DNA from: Burkholderiaceae bacterium | GTDB lineage: Bacteria > Pseudomonadota > Gammaproteobacteria > Burkholderiales > Burkholderiaceae | DNA: 47,545 nucleotides | NCBI GenBank assembly: GCA_947450605.1 | Contig: CANFWB010000011.1 | Location: 1-47,545 of the forward strand | Direction: 5' to 3' | Shown here: positions 34,891 to 43,819 of the stretch, piece by piece | Layout of the letters: every line of letters begins with the position of its first letter | How positions within the stretch are numbered: position 1 is the first letter of the stretch | The notes under the pieces: generated by a model | The model's input: the letters and a program-made list of their open reading frames with translations, nothing else | What the model was told of the DNA's origin: nothing | Database searches by the model: none | Translations under genes and position numbers: made by a program

Positions 34891-35607
34891 CTAATCGGTA
34901 GTACTAGGGCTCCAGAATGCTTGATTGACGTAATCAAGACCAGCTAACTGAGCAATTAGCGCATCCATTTGATCGCCCTCCACCGCTGTATCCGTGAGCA
35001 CGGCCTGGATCTCCACATCATCACTACCAAACTGGTGGACTTCAATATCTTGCGTCTGGTATCCAGCAGCCTCCAAAGTATCAATCAATAGCTTCAGTGC
35101 CATTTTTTGAGAGTGCTTTGGGGTGATGATGTAAACCGAGTTCGTGACCTCTACTGACTCCATATCCAAGGGCTGTCTATTAATCAGGCTCACCACTGGG
35201 CGAAGTAATGTATTGGCAGCCAAGACAAACAGGGTTGCCAAAGCAGCCTCCAGAATCAGATCGGCGCCCGCCAATGCGCCAACTGCACCAGAGCCCCATA
35301 GGGTTGCAGCGGTATTAATGCCGCGAACATTGCCCTCTTCGCGCATGATGACGCCGGCACCTAAAAAGCCAATACCTGAAACAACATAGGCCATGACATG
35401 TACAGCGCCCTCATGCCCTACCAGACGATTGGCGGCATCAACAAAAATTGCTGCGCCAAGAGCAACCAAGATGTTAGTTCTCAAGCCGGCAGTGCGTTGG
35501 CGAAATTGACGCTCAAGCCCAATTAAGCCACCCAAAATAAAGGCGGCCGAAAGGCTAACGGCCGTGTCAGCCAATGAGACCAAGTTGATGTTGTTTAAAG
35601 ACTCCAT
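34891..35607 (-). CDS. MgtC/SapB family membrane protein with C-terminal ACT-like domain
   Basis: 238 aa from the ATG at 35607. The MgtC core has [23 protein letters not shown], the [12 protein letters not shown] signature and about four or five helices, followed by a soluble C-terminal regulatory domain (from about 150). MgtC proteins modulate the F1Fo ATPase and growth in low Mg2+ and link to phosphate homeostasis. It is divergent from phoX with the Pho box between them. Confidence 0.87.
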   Translation of the reverse strand: MESLNNINLVSLADTAVSLSAAFILGGLIGLERQFRQRTAGLRTNILVALGAAIFVDAANRLVGHEGAVHVMAYVVSGIGFLGAGVIMREEGNVRGINTAATLWGSGAVGALAGADLILEAALATLFVLAANTLLRPVVSLINRQPLDMESVEVTNSVYIITPKHSQKMALKLLIDTLEAAGYQTQDIEVHQFGSDDVEIQAVLTDTAVEGDQMDALIAQLAGLDYVNQAFWSPSTTD

Positions 35608-35664
35608 GCATCCATCATACCCATCTATGGCCAGGACCTGGTCTGGAGAGATGCCGTATCGAGG

Positions 35665-35682
35665 CATTAATCAAACTGTCAT
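35665..35682 (+). promoter_or_regulatory. Pho box before phoX
   Basis: CATTAAT-CAAA-CTGTCAT: the second half-site is a perfect match, the first 4/7, with the proper 4-bp spacer. A GACAAT -10 candidate lies 10 bp downstream (35693-35698). That implies a transcript start near 35705 and supports one of the later phoX start codons. Confidence 0.55.
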
Positions 35683-35775
35683 ATTCCAGCTAGACAATAA
35701 ATCATTATTTAAACAATGGCTTCGTTGTTATTTTTCGCACCCAACAACCGCCCAATGAAGAGAAACGTGCTCACC

Positions 35776-37722
35776 ATGCTAAACCCTACAACACTTAAAC
35801 GTCGCTCATTTATCAAAATGGCGGTTGGCGCCCCCATGCTGCCTATTGGATCTACCGGTTTAGCTGCACTGTTTAATAGCCCCTCATTGCTTGCTGCCGA
35901 AGCGGCTTCTGGATTCCGGTCTGCCGAATTTATTGCCATGGAAGCGCCCTCTCTAGCCAACCCAGAAGCAATGGCCACTACTTCAGTGGGATCGATGCTT
36001 GAAGTCACTCTGCAGAATGGGAAAAAGAAAACATACCAACTGGCTTATGAGCCATTCTTTATCACTGGAGATATGGTTCCGGATGGCAAGAATGGAAAAA
36101 TATTGGCTGGGGGATATGTCGATATCCACAATAGACCGATCATGGATAACTCGGTAGCGGGTAAAGAAAGGCAATTCTTTTCTGACTGTCCAGATGGCAT
36201 GTCTTTATTAAAGCTTGAAAAAGCCAATGTTAAAGGGGTGCGAGGTAATACCGTATTTGCAGTGGTTCAATTTGAGTACACAAACGCCAATCAAGGCAAT
36301 GAAAAAATGTACGGGGTTCTGCCCTCTCAAATTGCTGTCCTAACACTCAATCAGGACCCCGCTAGCGGCAAACTTACCTTAGTCAAATACTCCCCGGTAG
36401 ACACTTCTAGCGCTCAAGGTCTATGGATCACCTGTGGTGCCAGCTTATCCCCATGGAATACGCATTTATCTAGCGAAGAGTATGAACCTGATGCCCCCTT
36501 TGCTCTTGAGAATCCGCGCTTTAAAGCCTTTAGTAAAAATCTCTATGGCAACGAAACTAGTGCAAACCCATACAACTATGGCCACCTTCCTGAGATCACC
36601 GTTAATCCCGACGGCACGGGTACTCTTGTAAAGCACTATTGTCTCGGCCGTATCTCACATGAGTTGGTCGAGGTGATGCCCGATAGAAGAACTGTTCTGA
36701 TGGGTGACGACTACACCAACAGCGGCCTATTCATTTTTATTGCTGATAAAGAAGCGGATCTATCCTCTGGAACGCTATACGTAGCCAAACTAGGCCAGGG
36801 TTTCTCCATAGACCCGAAAGAGGAAGGTGCCAAATTATCCTGGATCAAGCTCGGTCACGCCACTAGCGATGAAATCAAGAAACTAGCTTCAACTTTAAAA
36901 CCGTCTGACATCATGACCGTTTTAAAGGCCGATCCAAATGACGATACCTTCACGAAAATTTACTACGACGGTGTAGCCAATTGGGTCAAGGTCAAACCTG
37001 GAATGGAAAAGGCAGCGGCATTTTTAGAAACGCATCGTTACGCCTATTTAATGGGTGGCAGCATGGGCTTTAGCAAGATGGAGGGAACCACTGCCAATCT
37101 CGAGGATAAGGTTGCGTACTTTGCCCTGCAGAATATCCAAGATTCTATGGTTAAAAGTGGTAAGGGCTGGAATGCACAAAGCATGATTGAACTCGACAAG
37201 CCTTTAATTGCAGGCGCTGTCATGACCAGCAAGCTTGAGGGTAATCAACGTGATCAATCAGGGAATGCCATCCAGAGTAATTGGGTCCCAAGCCAACTAT
37301 CAGCTCTACTCGTTGGTCGAGATATTGCGCAAGACGAACTCGGGAACTTGGCGGATCCTAATATGATCTCCAATCCAGATAACCTCAAGTTTTCTGAAAA
37401 GTTAAGAACCCTCTTTATTGGTGAAGACAGTAGCACCCATGTGAATAACTTTATTTGGGCCTATAACGTTGATACCAAGAAACTAAGCAGAATTGCTTCT
37501 ATGCCCTCTGGTGCAGAAGCAACCGGCCTTAGCGTAGTCGATAACCTCAATGGCTGGACTTATATCACTGCCAACTTCCAACATCCAGGTGATTGGCTCG
37601 GAAAATTGCATGCCAAGGTGATGCCCATATTGAATCCATTCATTCAAAAGAATTACAAGGATCGATTTGGTGCTGCAGTAGGCTACATCACTGCGAAACC
37701 TACTGGTATCAAGATTACTTAA
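35776..37722 (+). CDS. phoX: Alkaline phosphatase PhoX (DUF839 family)
   Basis: About 648 aa. A Tat signal peptide (LKRRSFIK, RR near residues 9-10, then a hydrophobic stretch) sends a folded metalloenzyme to the periplasm. The mature part matches the PhoX/DUF839 family (GGYVDIHNRPIM, FSDCPDGMS, CGASLSPWNTHLSSEEYEPD and the VMPDRRTVLMGDDYTNSGLFIF catalytic stretch). PhoX uses Ca2+ and iron to release phosphate from organic esters. In-frame ATGs at 35716 and 35755 would give longer N-termini. The spacing from the Pho box and the Tat motif favour 35776. The stop overlaps the convergent DUF2252 gene by 8 bp. Confidence 0.88.
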   Translation: MLNPTTLKRRSFIKMAVGAPMLPIGSTGLAALFNSPSLLAAEAASGFRSAEFIAMEAPSLANPEAMATTSVGSMLEVTLQNGKKKTYQLAYEPFFITGDMVPDGKNGKILAGGYVDIHNRPIMDNSVAGKERQFFSDCPDGMSLLKLEKANVKGVRGNTVFAVVQFEYTNANQGNEKMYGVLPSQIAVLTLNQDPASGKLTLVKYSPVDTSSAQGLWITCGASLSPWNTHLSSEEYEPDAPFALENPRFKAFSKNLYGNETSANPYNYGHLPEITVNPDGTGTLVKHYCLGRISHELVEVMPDRRTVLMGDDYTNSGLFIFIADKEADLSSGTLYVAKLGQGFSIDPKEEGAKLSWIKLGHATSDEIKKLASTLKPSDIMTVLKADPNDDTFTKIYYDGVANWVKVKPGMEKAAAFLETHRYAYLMGGSMGFSKMEGTTANLEDKVAYFALQNIQDSMVKSGKGWNAQSMIELDKPLIAGAVMTSKLEGNQRDQSGNAIQSNWVPSQLSALLVGRDIAQDELGNLADPNMISNPDNLKFSEKLRTLFIGEDSSTHVNNFIWAYNVDTKKLSRIASMPSGAEATGLSVVDNLNGWTYITANFQHPGDWLGKLHAKVMPILNPFIQKNYKDRFGAAVGYITAKPTGIKIT

Positions 37723-39193
37723 GGGTTTTCTTCTTAGCTGCTTGAATTTTTCCACTCTTGACTGCGCTACAAAAGACATCGTAGTCAGCCTGATTTTGCT
37801 TGGCATAGGCCTTAGCAAATGAATACATTGCCGCATCAAATTCAGCTGACTGGCCGCAATACCCTGAAATCATGGCCGCATCACCTGAGCGCGCATGACC
37901 AAGGGCCAGGGCCCAGCCAAATAATTTGGCGTAATCCGGGAAATTCTTCAACGATACGCCACCAGGACCCACATCAATGCCACCCTTCATGTCACGCAAC
38001 TGGCGAAGATAGAATCCCTGAATGCGGTCCTGCCGATGCTCAATCTCCCCGCCATTGAGGAAGATATCAGGCGCACCTTGCAACAAGCGCTGTCCAGCAA
38101 CCACACGGTGGCCCATATTAGGATATTTAGACTTGCCTAAATAAGGGCTTAACACGGATTCTTGCGCTTCTTTATATTGAAGAAACAGCGGATCCTTTTG
38201 ACTGTCTCCAACAAAATACAAGACCATACAGTTGGTTCCAACACTCCCGACGCCTACAACCTTTCGCGCGAAATCCTGCAATGTATAGCGCTCAAATAAA
38301 ACTTGGCGATCAGCCAATAAAGTACTGCTGTAGTTTTGCATTGCCCTTTGAACTATGCCAGCCAGCGGCACTCCATAGGTTGTTTTATCAAAATGCTCTA
38401 TGAGTGGCGGTCTATTGATAATCTTGCGATTTTTACCAACTAAGGTTGTCAATTTCTCCAAGACTTGAATATTGCTCTGGCCTTTTGTCTCCCTCAAGTA
38501 AGCATCTAACTTTTTCTGGTGGACGCTATTAAAGTGCTTACGAATATCCTTCTCACCGATAAATTGCTGAGCAAGATCAAGATAAGGCATCCGTGCATAT
38601 TGAGCCATGCGCTTTTGATATTCAGAGCTAATCCGATACACCAATTTTTTACAAAGAGACTGAGATCCTCCTAAACCTTCGCAGGCAATAACCGCGCTAG
38701 CCACTAAACGCTTGAGATCCCACTCCCAACTTCCTGGAAGGGTTTCATCAAAATCATTAATCCCGAAAACAAGTCGATGCTCGGCGGTACCAAAAAGCCC
38801 AAAGTTAGAGACATGCATATCACCACAAAGCTGGACCGTAATATCAGTAGTGGGTTGATTGGCCAAATCTTGCGCCATGATTGCCGCGCCACCGCGATAA
38901 AAGGCAAATGGCGATTGCAACATGCGCTCATATCGAATCGGAATTAGCGACTGGATCCGTTGAGCAGCCTGCTTCTCCAGAATGTCGATTGGCCCAATCC
39001 TGCCCTTAGGTTGCGTATATACCCCTTGATCAGCAAAGCTCACTCGCTTACGCAAGGCTTTACCATCCCTGAACCGCTTTTCGATACCGAGTCGCTTTCC
39101 CTGATGCGTTTCTGCAGGGCTTAGGACAGCAAAGCGTTCTGAAGGACTAGCTATTGCTGGCGATACGGTTTGAGATTTTTGAGAGACAGACAT
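37715..39193 (-). CDS. DUF2252 family protein (kinase-like fold)
   Basis: 492 aa from the ATG at 39193, with GGAG 6 bp upstream; nine more codons are open before it. DUF2252 signatures: RMLQSPFAFYRGGA, LCGDMHVSNFG and INDFDETLPGSWEWDLKRL, which resemble the catalytic and metal-binding loops of aminoglycoside-phosphotransferase-like kinases. The biological substrate is unknown. Tail-to-tail with phoX. Confidence 0.87.
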   Translation of the reverse strand: MSVSQKSQTVSPAIASPSERFAVLSPAETHQGKRLGIEKRFRDGKALRKRVSFADQGVYTQPKGRIGPIDILEKQAAQRIQSLIPIRYERMLQSPFAFYRGGAAIMAQDLANQPTTDITVQLCGDMHVSNFGLFGTAEHRLVFGINDFDETLPGSWEWDLKRLVASAVIACEGLGGSQSLCKKLVYRISSEYQKRMAQYARMPYLDLAQQFIGEKDIRKHFNSVHQKKLDAYLRETKGQSNIQVLEKLTTLVGKNRKIINRPPLIEHFDKTTYGVPLAGIVQRAMQNYSSTLLADRQVLFERYTLQDFARKVVGVGSVGTNCMVLYFVGDSQKDPLFLQYKEAQESVLSPYLGKSKYPNMGHRVVAGQRLLQGAPDIFLNGGEIEHRQDRIQGFYLRQLRDMKGGIDVGPGGVSLKNFPDYAKLFGWALALGHARSGDAAMISGYCGQSAEFDAAMYSFAKAYAKQNQADYDVFCSAVKSGKIQAAKKKTLK

Positions 39194-39261
39194 TCCCACT
39201 CCAATAAGGAAGATGGGCACATTATTACAGCTCTAGAGAGTGAACTGGCTAACTAATGGCT

Positions 39262-39759
39262 CTACTTAGTCCGATGATGAATGCTTTGGAGCTGCTCTTT
39301 GATTTCTAGATGATCCAGCTTATCAATCGCCAAGTCCATCAGCAATTCAATCCGATTACGCAAACCCATTTCTACTTGCTTAAAGGCGTGGAGCATTGCC
39401 TCATCGCCCAACTCTACGGCCGCAGGATCAGGAAAGCCCCAATGGGCTGTAGATGGATGTCCGGGCCAATATGGGCACTCTTCACCCGCTGCAGATTCAC
39501 ACAGGGTGATGATGAAATCCATTTTAGGAGCGCCCTCGGAACCAAACTCATCCCAACTCTTACTCCTCAAGACCCCCAGGGGATAGCCCATCGATTTAAT
39601 TAACTCGATTGCCATCGGGTGGATTGAGCCAGTAGGTTTAGCGCTAGCAGAGTAGCCAATAAATCGACCATGACTTAAGGTCGTGGCAAGGGCTTCACCC
39701 AAAATGGATCTTGCAGAATTGCCAGAGCAGATAAAAAGGATATTTTGTGGACGATTCAT
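39262..39759 (-). CDS. arsC: Low-molecular-weight phosphatase-like arsenate reductase
   Basis: 165 aa with the LMW-PTPase P-loop CSGNSARS (Cys11-Arg17 region) and the extra thiols in ITLCESAAGEECPYWPG, which mark thioredoxin-coupled ArsC rather than a tyrosine phosphatase, followed by AHWGFPDPAA. It reduces arsenate to arsenite. No arsB or acr3 is adjacent. Placement among phosphate genes makes sense because arsenate enters by phosphate transporters. A 60-aa gene precedes it by 12 bp. Confidence 0.88.
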   Translation of the reverse strand: MNRPQNILFICSGNSARSILGEALATTLSHGRFIGYSASAKPTGSIHPMAIELIKSMGYPLGVLRSKSWDEFGSEGAPKMDFIITLCESAAGEECPYWPGHPSTAHWGFPDPAAVELGDEAMLHAFKQVEMGLRNRIELLMDLAIDKLDHLEIKEQLQSIHHRTK

Positions 39760-39771
39760 CTTAGGTAATAT

Positions 39772-39954
39772 TCAAATAAGTTCATCAAGTTGTGATGCGT
39801 ACTTTTGATCAATCAAAAATGCGTCAGCCCGGGATTCCACTTTGGTAGATTTTTGCTCGTATGAACGCTCTTTTGGATTAGTGTAATCCAGCCCTGATTT
39901 TGCATCATGCATACGAAATAGTGATGCTAAATTGACATTTGCCCCGTAGTTCAT
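39772..39954 (-). CDS. Hypothetical protein (60 aa)
   Basis: Unrecognised. The ATG at 39954 has AAAGG 9 bp upstream. The product is soluble and charged (NPKERSYEQKSTKVESRADAF). It is 12 bp upstream of arsC on the same strand, so it may be co-transcribed. Could be a spurious frame. Confidence 0.4.
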   Translation of the reverse strand: MNYGANVNLASLFRMHDAKSGLDYTNPKERSYEQKSTKVESRADAFLIDQKYASQLDELI

Positions 39955-40185
39955 CGCTAACAACCTTTATAGAGAGAAAATTGACGATGGCCCATCATAT
40001 GGAGTAAATATTTCAGTTTGATTAATGGCATAAATATCACAGAAAAATATGCGCTAAATGTAAATGCTTTAATTGATCTTAAAGGACCTTTCCACATCAT
40101 CGTGGCGCCTGTAACCTCAACTGGGACCACCGCCTATCCATCCCTTAAGATTAAATAAATGATCCAGCGGATTGATCACTTTTAA

Positions 40186-40686
40186 ATGAACTGCAGTACC
40201 ATAGAAATTATGGAATATTTTGATCTTTACGGTGAAATGGCTTTGCGCCTTTTCTTGGCCTTGACAGCCGGAATCATTCTTGGCCTCAACCGCTGGATGC
40301 ACCATAAATCAGCCGGCATCAGAACACACTCCTTGGTTGCCATCGGGTCTGCTACAGCAGTGATGTCCATAGGACACCTTGGAGCGACAGATGTGCAGGC
40401 ACTAAGCCATGTCTTGCAGGGTCTCATTACCGGACTGGGCTTTTTGGGTGCCGGAGTCATTATTCGAGAACGAAGCACTCAAAGAGTTCATGGACTCACC
40501 ACCGCCGCCAGTATTTGGTCTTGCGCCTTAATTGCCGCCGCATTTGGAGCTGGAGAGCTAGCCCTAGGAAGCCTGTCTCTTTGCGCCATTCTGTTCACCC
40601 TCATTATTGGTGGCCCCTTGGAGAGAATGCTGGCTAGGGTGACTGGGATTAAGCGCGGCTCGGAAATTGCTTCAGACTCGGACTAA
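40186..40686 (+). CDS. MgtC/SapB family membrane protein (short)
   Basis: 166 aa with the MgtC core: LTAGIILGLNRWMHHKSAGIRTH and [17 protein letters not shown], and four or five helices. It lacks the C-terminal regulatory domain of the other copy at 34891. ATG at 40210 is an equally possible start, since neither has a clear ribosome-binding site. The 222 bp before it (39964-40185) show no gene and no clear regulatory motif. Confidence 0.85.
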   Translation: MNCSTIEIMEYFDLYGEMALRLFLALTAGIILGLNRWMHHKSAGIRTHSLVAIGSATAVMSIGHLGATDVQALSHVLQGLITGLGFLGAGVIIRERSTQRVHGLTTAASIWSCALIAAAFGAGELALGSLSLCAILFTLIIGGPLERMLARVTGIKRGSEIASDSD

Positions 40687-40714
40687 AAGTGCGCTTTAAG
40701 GCAAAAAAGTACTT

Positions 40715-40732
40715 TTGTCATATTGATTTGAT
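40715..40732 (+). promoter_or_regulatory. Weak Pho-box-like site before the KD-tail gene
   Basis: TTGTCAT-ATTG-ATTTGAT: one strong (6/7) and one weak (4/7) half-site with 4-bp spacing, 37 bp before the start of the Lys/Asp-tailed small protein. Tentative. Confidence 0.25.
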
Positions 40733-40769
40733 AGTATCTGCCCATTGTTACCAACCTATTAAAAAATCC

Positions 40770-40988
40770 ATGAGTGCATACAAGTATGAAGATGCTGTAA
40801 AACAGCTTCAAGAGTCCGGCGCTATTGGTTTGCAAGACTTCAAAAATCTGCCTTATGAAGATCTCAATGAACTTTTTGAGGAAATTAAAGTCTGGTGTCT
40901 TTACGCCAATGGAAAGCCAGATAAGCTTCCAAAGGAATCTAAAAAGAAAGATAAGAAAAAAGATAAGAAAAAAGATAAAAAGGATTGA
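40770..40988 (+). CDS. Small protein with Lys/Asp-repeat tail
   Basis: 72 aa from the ATG at 40770. Residues 1-50 form a helical acidic domain (YKYEDAVKQLQESGAIGLQDF), and the last 17 or so are KKK-D repeats (SKKKDKKKDKKKDKK). The family is not recognised. The DNA repeat (AAAGATAAGAAA-like units) could slip. The tail could bind polyanions. It is convergent with phoR, 5 bp apart. An upstream extension of the frame to 40689 lacks support. Confidence 0.65.
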   Translation: MSAYKYEDAVKQLQESGAIGLQDFKNLPYEDLNELFEEIKVWCLYANGKPDKLPKESKKKDKKKDKKKDKKD

Positions 40989-40993
40989 GCCTT

Positions 40994-42301
40994 TCAGTCA
41001 ACTGAGCTCTCAATTCTTTCTTTTGGAAAACGTAGCGTAAAAGTACTCCCTTTTCCGGGGGTGCTCTCAATAATTAATTGGGCCTGATGGCGATTGGCAA
41101 TGTGTTTGACAATTGCCAAGCCTAATCCAGTTCCCCCAGTATCCCTAGATCGACTGCGATCAACCCGGTAGAAGCGCTCAGTAAGACGTGAGAGGTGCTC
41201 TGAAGCAATTCCAGGTCCAGTATCGGTTACAGAAAATTCACCCTCCCCTCGCTCGTTTAAACGCCAATCTGCGCTAATTGACGCGATGTCTGGGGTATAG
41301 CGAATAGCGTTAGAAACCAAGTTACCAAATGCCGACAGAATCTCCCGCTCTTCACCCAGTAAGTTAGCAGAGCTAGAGAGGTTGAAATTGAAGGCATGAC
41401 GCCCCTGAGAAAGCGCCTCAGCATCATTTTTCAACAAGGCCATCAAAGTAGAAATTTTGACCAACTGCATCGGCGCAGGCAAGGTATTGGCCTCGAGATT
41501 AGCTAAAGTTAACAAGTCCTCCACCAGACTTTTCATTCTTTGGGCTTGCGACATCATCATGTCGAAATACTGATTTTGCTGGGCCCTATCCAAGTCCAGT
41601 GACTGCATGGTTTCCAAGAAGCCCATTAATACGGTAATTGGCGTTCTCATCTCGTGAGACACGTTCGCCACGAAATCGCGACGCATAGCATCTGCCTTTT
41701 GCAAATCCGTTACATCCTGGATGAGCAATAGATTGCGCTTATCCCCATATGGAAATGCTTGCAGCATGAGGCTTAGGTTGGCGGCAGGACCCATTCTTTC
41801 TAAAAGTAAGGGCTCATCAAACTGACGCCTATAAAGATATTGAACAAACTCGGGACGACGAATGAGAAAGTTAATTCTCTGAAGGACATCACGTTTAAAG
41901 TTCAAGCCAAAGAAGCGCTCAGCAATAGCATTGCACCACTCAATTTGATCCTGATTATCGAGCATCACGATACCATTTGGAGAGGCCTGAAAGGCCTCAA
42001 TAAAACGATTGTGCTGTCGTTCTATCGTCCGTATTTCTTGCTTGAGATTGCGCACCAAACGCTGAAGGCGGAAAAATATCTCTTCCCAATAACCGCTTGG
42101 CAAAGACATATTCTCAACGGTGTCGGCGATCGCATGCTTACGCAAACGCGCAAGATTGATGTAGGAATAGATGAGCGGAATAGAAAGTACTGTGATACCC
42201 ACTGAGATACCCAGCAGAGGGCCAATAAATTGCAGGCCAAGAAAGGCAGCAAAAAATGCCAAAAAAATGAGCAACGCAAATCGGGCAATAACAGAGAACA
42301 T
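40994..42301 (-). CDS. phoR: Phosphate regulon sensor histidine kinase PhoR
   Basis: 435 aa. Two short N-terminal membrane helices (about 6-46) with almost no periplasmic loop, a PAS domain (about 95-200), HisKA with His216 in NVSHEMRTP, then the ATPase with N-box NLVSNAIRY, DTGPGI and GTGLGLAIV. It senses phosphate through PstSCAB-PhoU and phosphorylates PhoB. Last gene of the operon, 61 bp after phoB. Confidence 0.96.
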   Translation of the reverse strand: MFSVIARFALLIFLAFFAAFLGLQFIGPLLGISVGITVLSIPLIYSYINLARLRKHAIADTVENMSLPSGYWEEIFFRLQRLVRNLKQEIRTIERQHNRFIEAFQASPNGIVMLDNQDQIEWCNAIAERFFGLNFKRDVLQRINFLIRRPEFVQYLYRRQFDEPLLLERMGPAANLSLMLQAFPYGDKRNLLLIQDVTDLQKADAMRRDFVANVSHEMRTPITVLMGFLETMQSLDLDRAQQNQYFDMMMSQAQRMKSLVEDLLTLANLEANTLPAPMQLVKISTLMALLKNDAEALSQGRHAFNFNLSSSANLLGEEREILSAFGNLVSNAIRYTPDIASISADWRLNERGEGEFSVTDTGPGIASEHLSRLTERFYRVDRSRSRDTGGTGLGLAIVKHIANRHQAQLIIESTPGKGSTFTLRFPKERIESSVD

Positions 42302-42362
42302 GCAGCAATCTTAGAGCATCTGGACCGGAGACTCTAAAAACCCAGTCAGATAAGGTGGTCAA

Positions 42363-43079
42363 TTAGGTTTGGGTAGGCATCTTGGTGATGCGGTAGCCAC
42401 TACCACGGACCGTTTCAATATAACGATCGCAATCGGTGAGGGCTAGCGCAGCCCTCAATCTCTTAATGTGCACATCTACGGTACGCTCTTCAATATAGAC
42501 TTCGCTACCCCAAACCTTATCCAGCAAATTGGCTCGTGAATGCACCCTTTCCGGGTTGGTCATGAGGAACTGAAGGAGTCGATATTCGGTGGGGCCTAAG
42601 GCAACGGATTGTGGCTCCATATTGGGCCATACCGCTGTTACCCGATGTGAGCTAGGATCCAGCTTAACAGGACCTACAGAAAGCGGGCCAGTATCCTCAA
42701 TCGGAGTTTGGCGACGCAACAAGGCTTTTACGCGAGCAACAAGCTCTTTAGGCGAAAACGGCTTAGTCACATAGTCATCGGCACCAGAATCCAGGCCTAA
42801 GACCTTGTCAACCTCTTCACTCTTGGCTGTCAACATTAAAATAGGTAGGGAGCGGGTGCGCTCATTGGCGCGCAACTCTTTAGCAAACTGGACACCCGAT
42901 TTACCAGGCAACATCCAATCCAAGATGAGCAAGCTGGGCAGCTGATCACGCATCATATTGAGAGCAACATCCGTTTGCATTGCTTTCTCAACTTCATAAC
43001 CAGCATGAGTTAAGTTAATTGCAATCAGCTCCGCAATAGACGGCTCATCTTCAACAATCAATATGCGGTGCGTCATCAT
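42363..43079 (-). CDS. phoB: Phosphate response regulator PhoB
   Basis: 238 aa (237 from the second Met). Receiver domain with acidic pocket EDE and phospho-acceptor Asp54 in LILDWMLPGKSG, Lys in TKPFSPKE, then an OmpR-type winged helix (LGPTEYRLLQFL and VDVHIKRLRAAL). It binds Pho boxes of the kind seen at 29624, 34548 and 35665. It follows phoU by 20 bp. Confidence 0.97.
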   Translation of the reverse strand: MMTHRILIVEDEPSIAELIAINLTHAGYEVEKAMQTDVALNMMRDQLPSLLILDWMLPGKSGVQFAKELRANERTRSLPILMLTAKSEEVDKVLGLDSGADDYVTKPFSPKELVARVKALLRRQTPIEDTGPLSVGPVKLDPSSHRVTAVWPNMEPQSVALGPTEYRLLQFLMTNPERVHSRANLLDKVWGSEVYIEERTVDVHIKRLRAALALTDCDRYIETVRGSGYRITKMPTQT

Positions 43080-43099
43080 GAGGTCCGTATTAATTGAGC

Positions 43100-43807
43100 T
43101 TATTGTTTATTGGCTTCGCGAACCAAATCCTCGTGAGGAATATGACGTACATCTGATCCCTTGGCCACATAGATCACAAACTCAGCGATATTCTTAGCAT
43201 GATCGCCAATACGCTCAATCGCCTTAGCAATTGTCAACATATCCAAGCCAGTTGAAATGGTATGTGGATCTTCCATCATGTAAGAGATGAGTTTGCGAAC
43301 AAAGCCTCTGAACTCTTCATCGATTTGACGATCTTCCTCAACCACCTCTGCCGCTGCAATCGTATCTAAGCGGGCAAAAGCATCTAAGCTACGACGTAAC
43401 AATGAAATAGCCATTTGCCCAGATAAACGAATCTCAGCAACATTAATATTGTGAGGAGCGCCCGACTCAATCAAACGCTTAGTTCTCTTAGCAACACGTT
43501 CCGCCTCGTCACCAGCGCGCTCTAAATTGGTAATCGCCTTAGAAACAGCCATCACCAAGCGCAGGTCTCGCGCAGTGGGTTGGCGACGGGCAATTAATTC
43601 AGTACAAGCTAAATCAATCTGAATTTCTAGATCATTCACGATTTTTTCATTCGCAATTACGACATTGCAAGTTTCAATATCCATTTGCGTAAATGCACGC
43701 ATAGCGGAGGAAATCTGCGACTCTACAAGGCCACCCATTTCTAGCAAACGACTAGAAAGGGAATTTAAATCTGCATCAAATTGTGATGAAAGGTGCTTAT
43801 CTGGCAT
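43100..43807 (-). CDS. phoU: Phosphate signalling protein PhoU
   Basis: 235 aa, two PhoU three-helix bundles, with the acidic metal-binding motifs seen around ERAGDEAERVAKR and ERIGDHAKNIAEF. It restrains PhoR when phosphate is plentiful and adjusts Pst transport. It lies 12 bp downstream of pstB. Confidence 0.96.
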   Translation of the reverse strand: MPDKHLSSQFDADLNSLSSRLLEMGGLVESQISSAMRAFTQMDIETCNVVIANEKIVNDLEIQIDLACTELIARRQPTARDLRLVMAVSKAITNLERAGDEAERVAKRTKRLIESGAPHNINVAEIRLSGQMAISLLRRSLDAFARLDTIAAAEVVEEDRQIDEEFRGFVRKLISYMMEDPHTISTGLDMLTIAKAIERIGDHAKNIAEFVIYVAKGSDVRHIPHEDLVREANKQ

Positions 43808-43819
43808 TTATTTCTCCAA

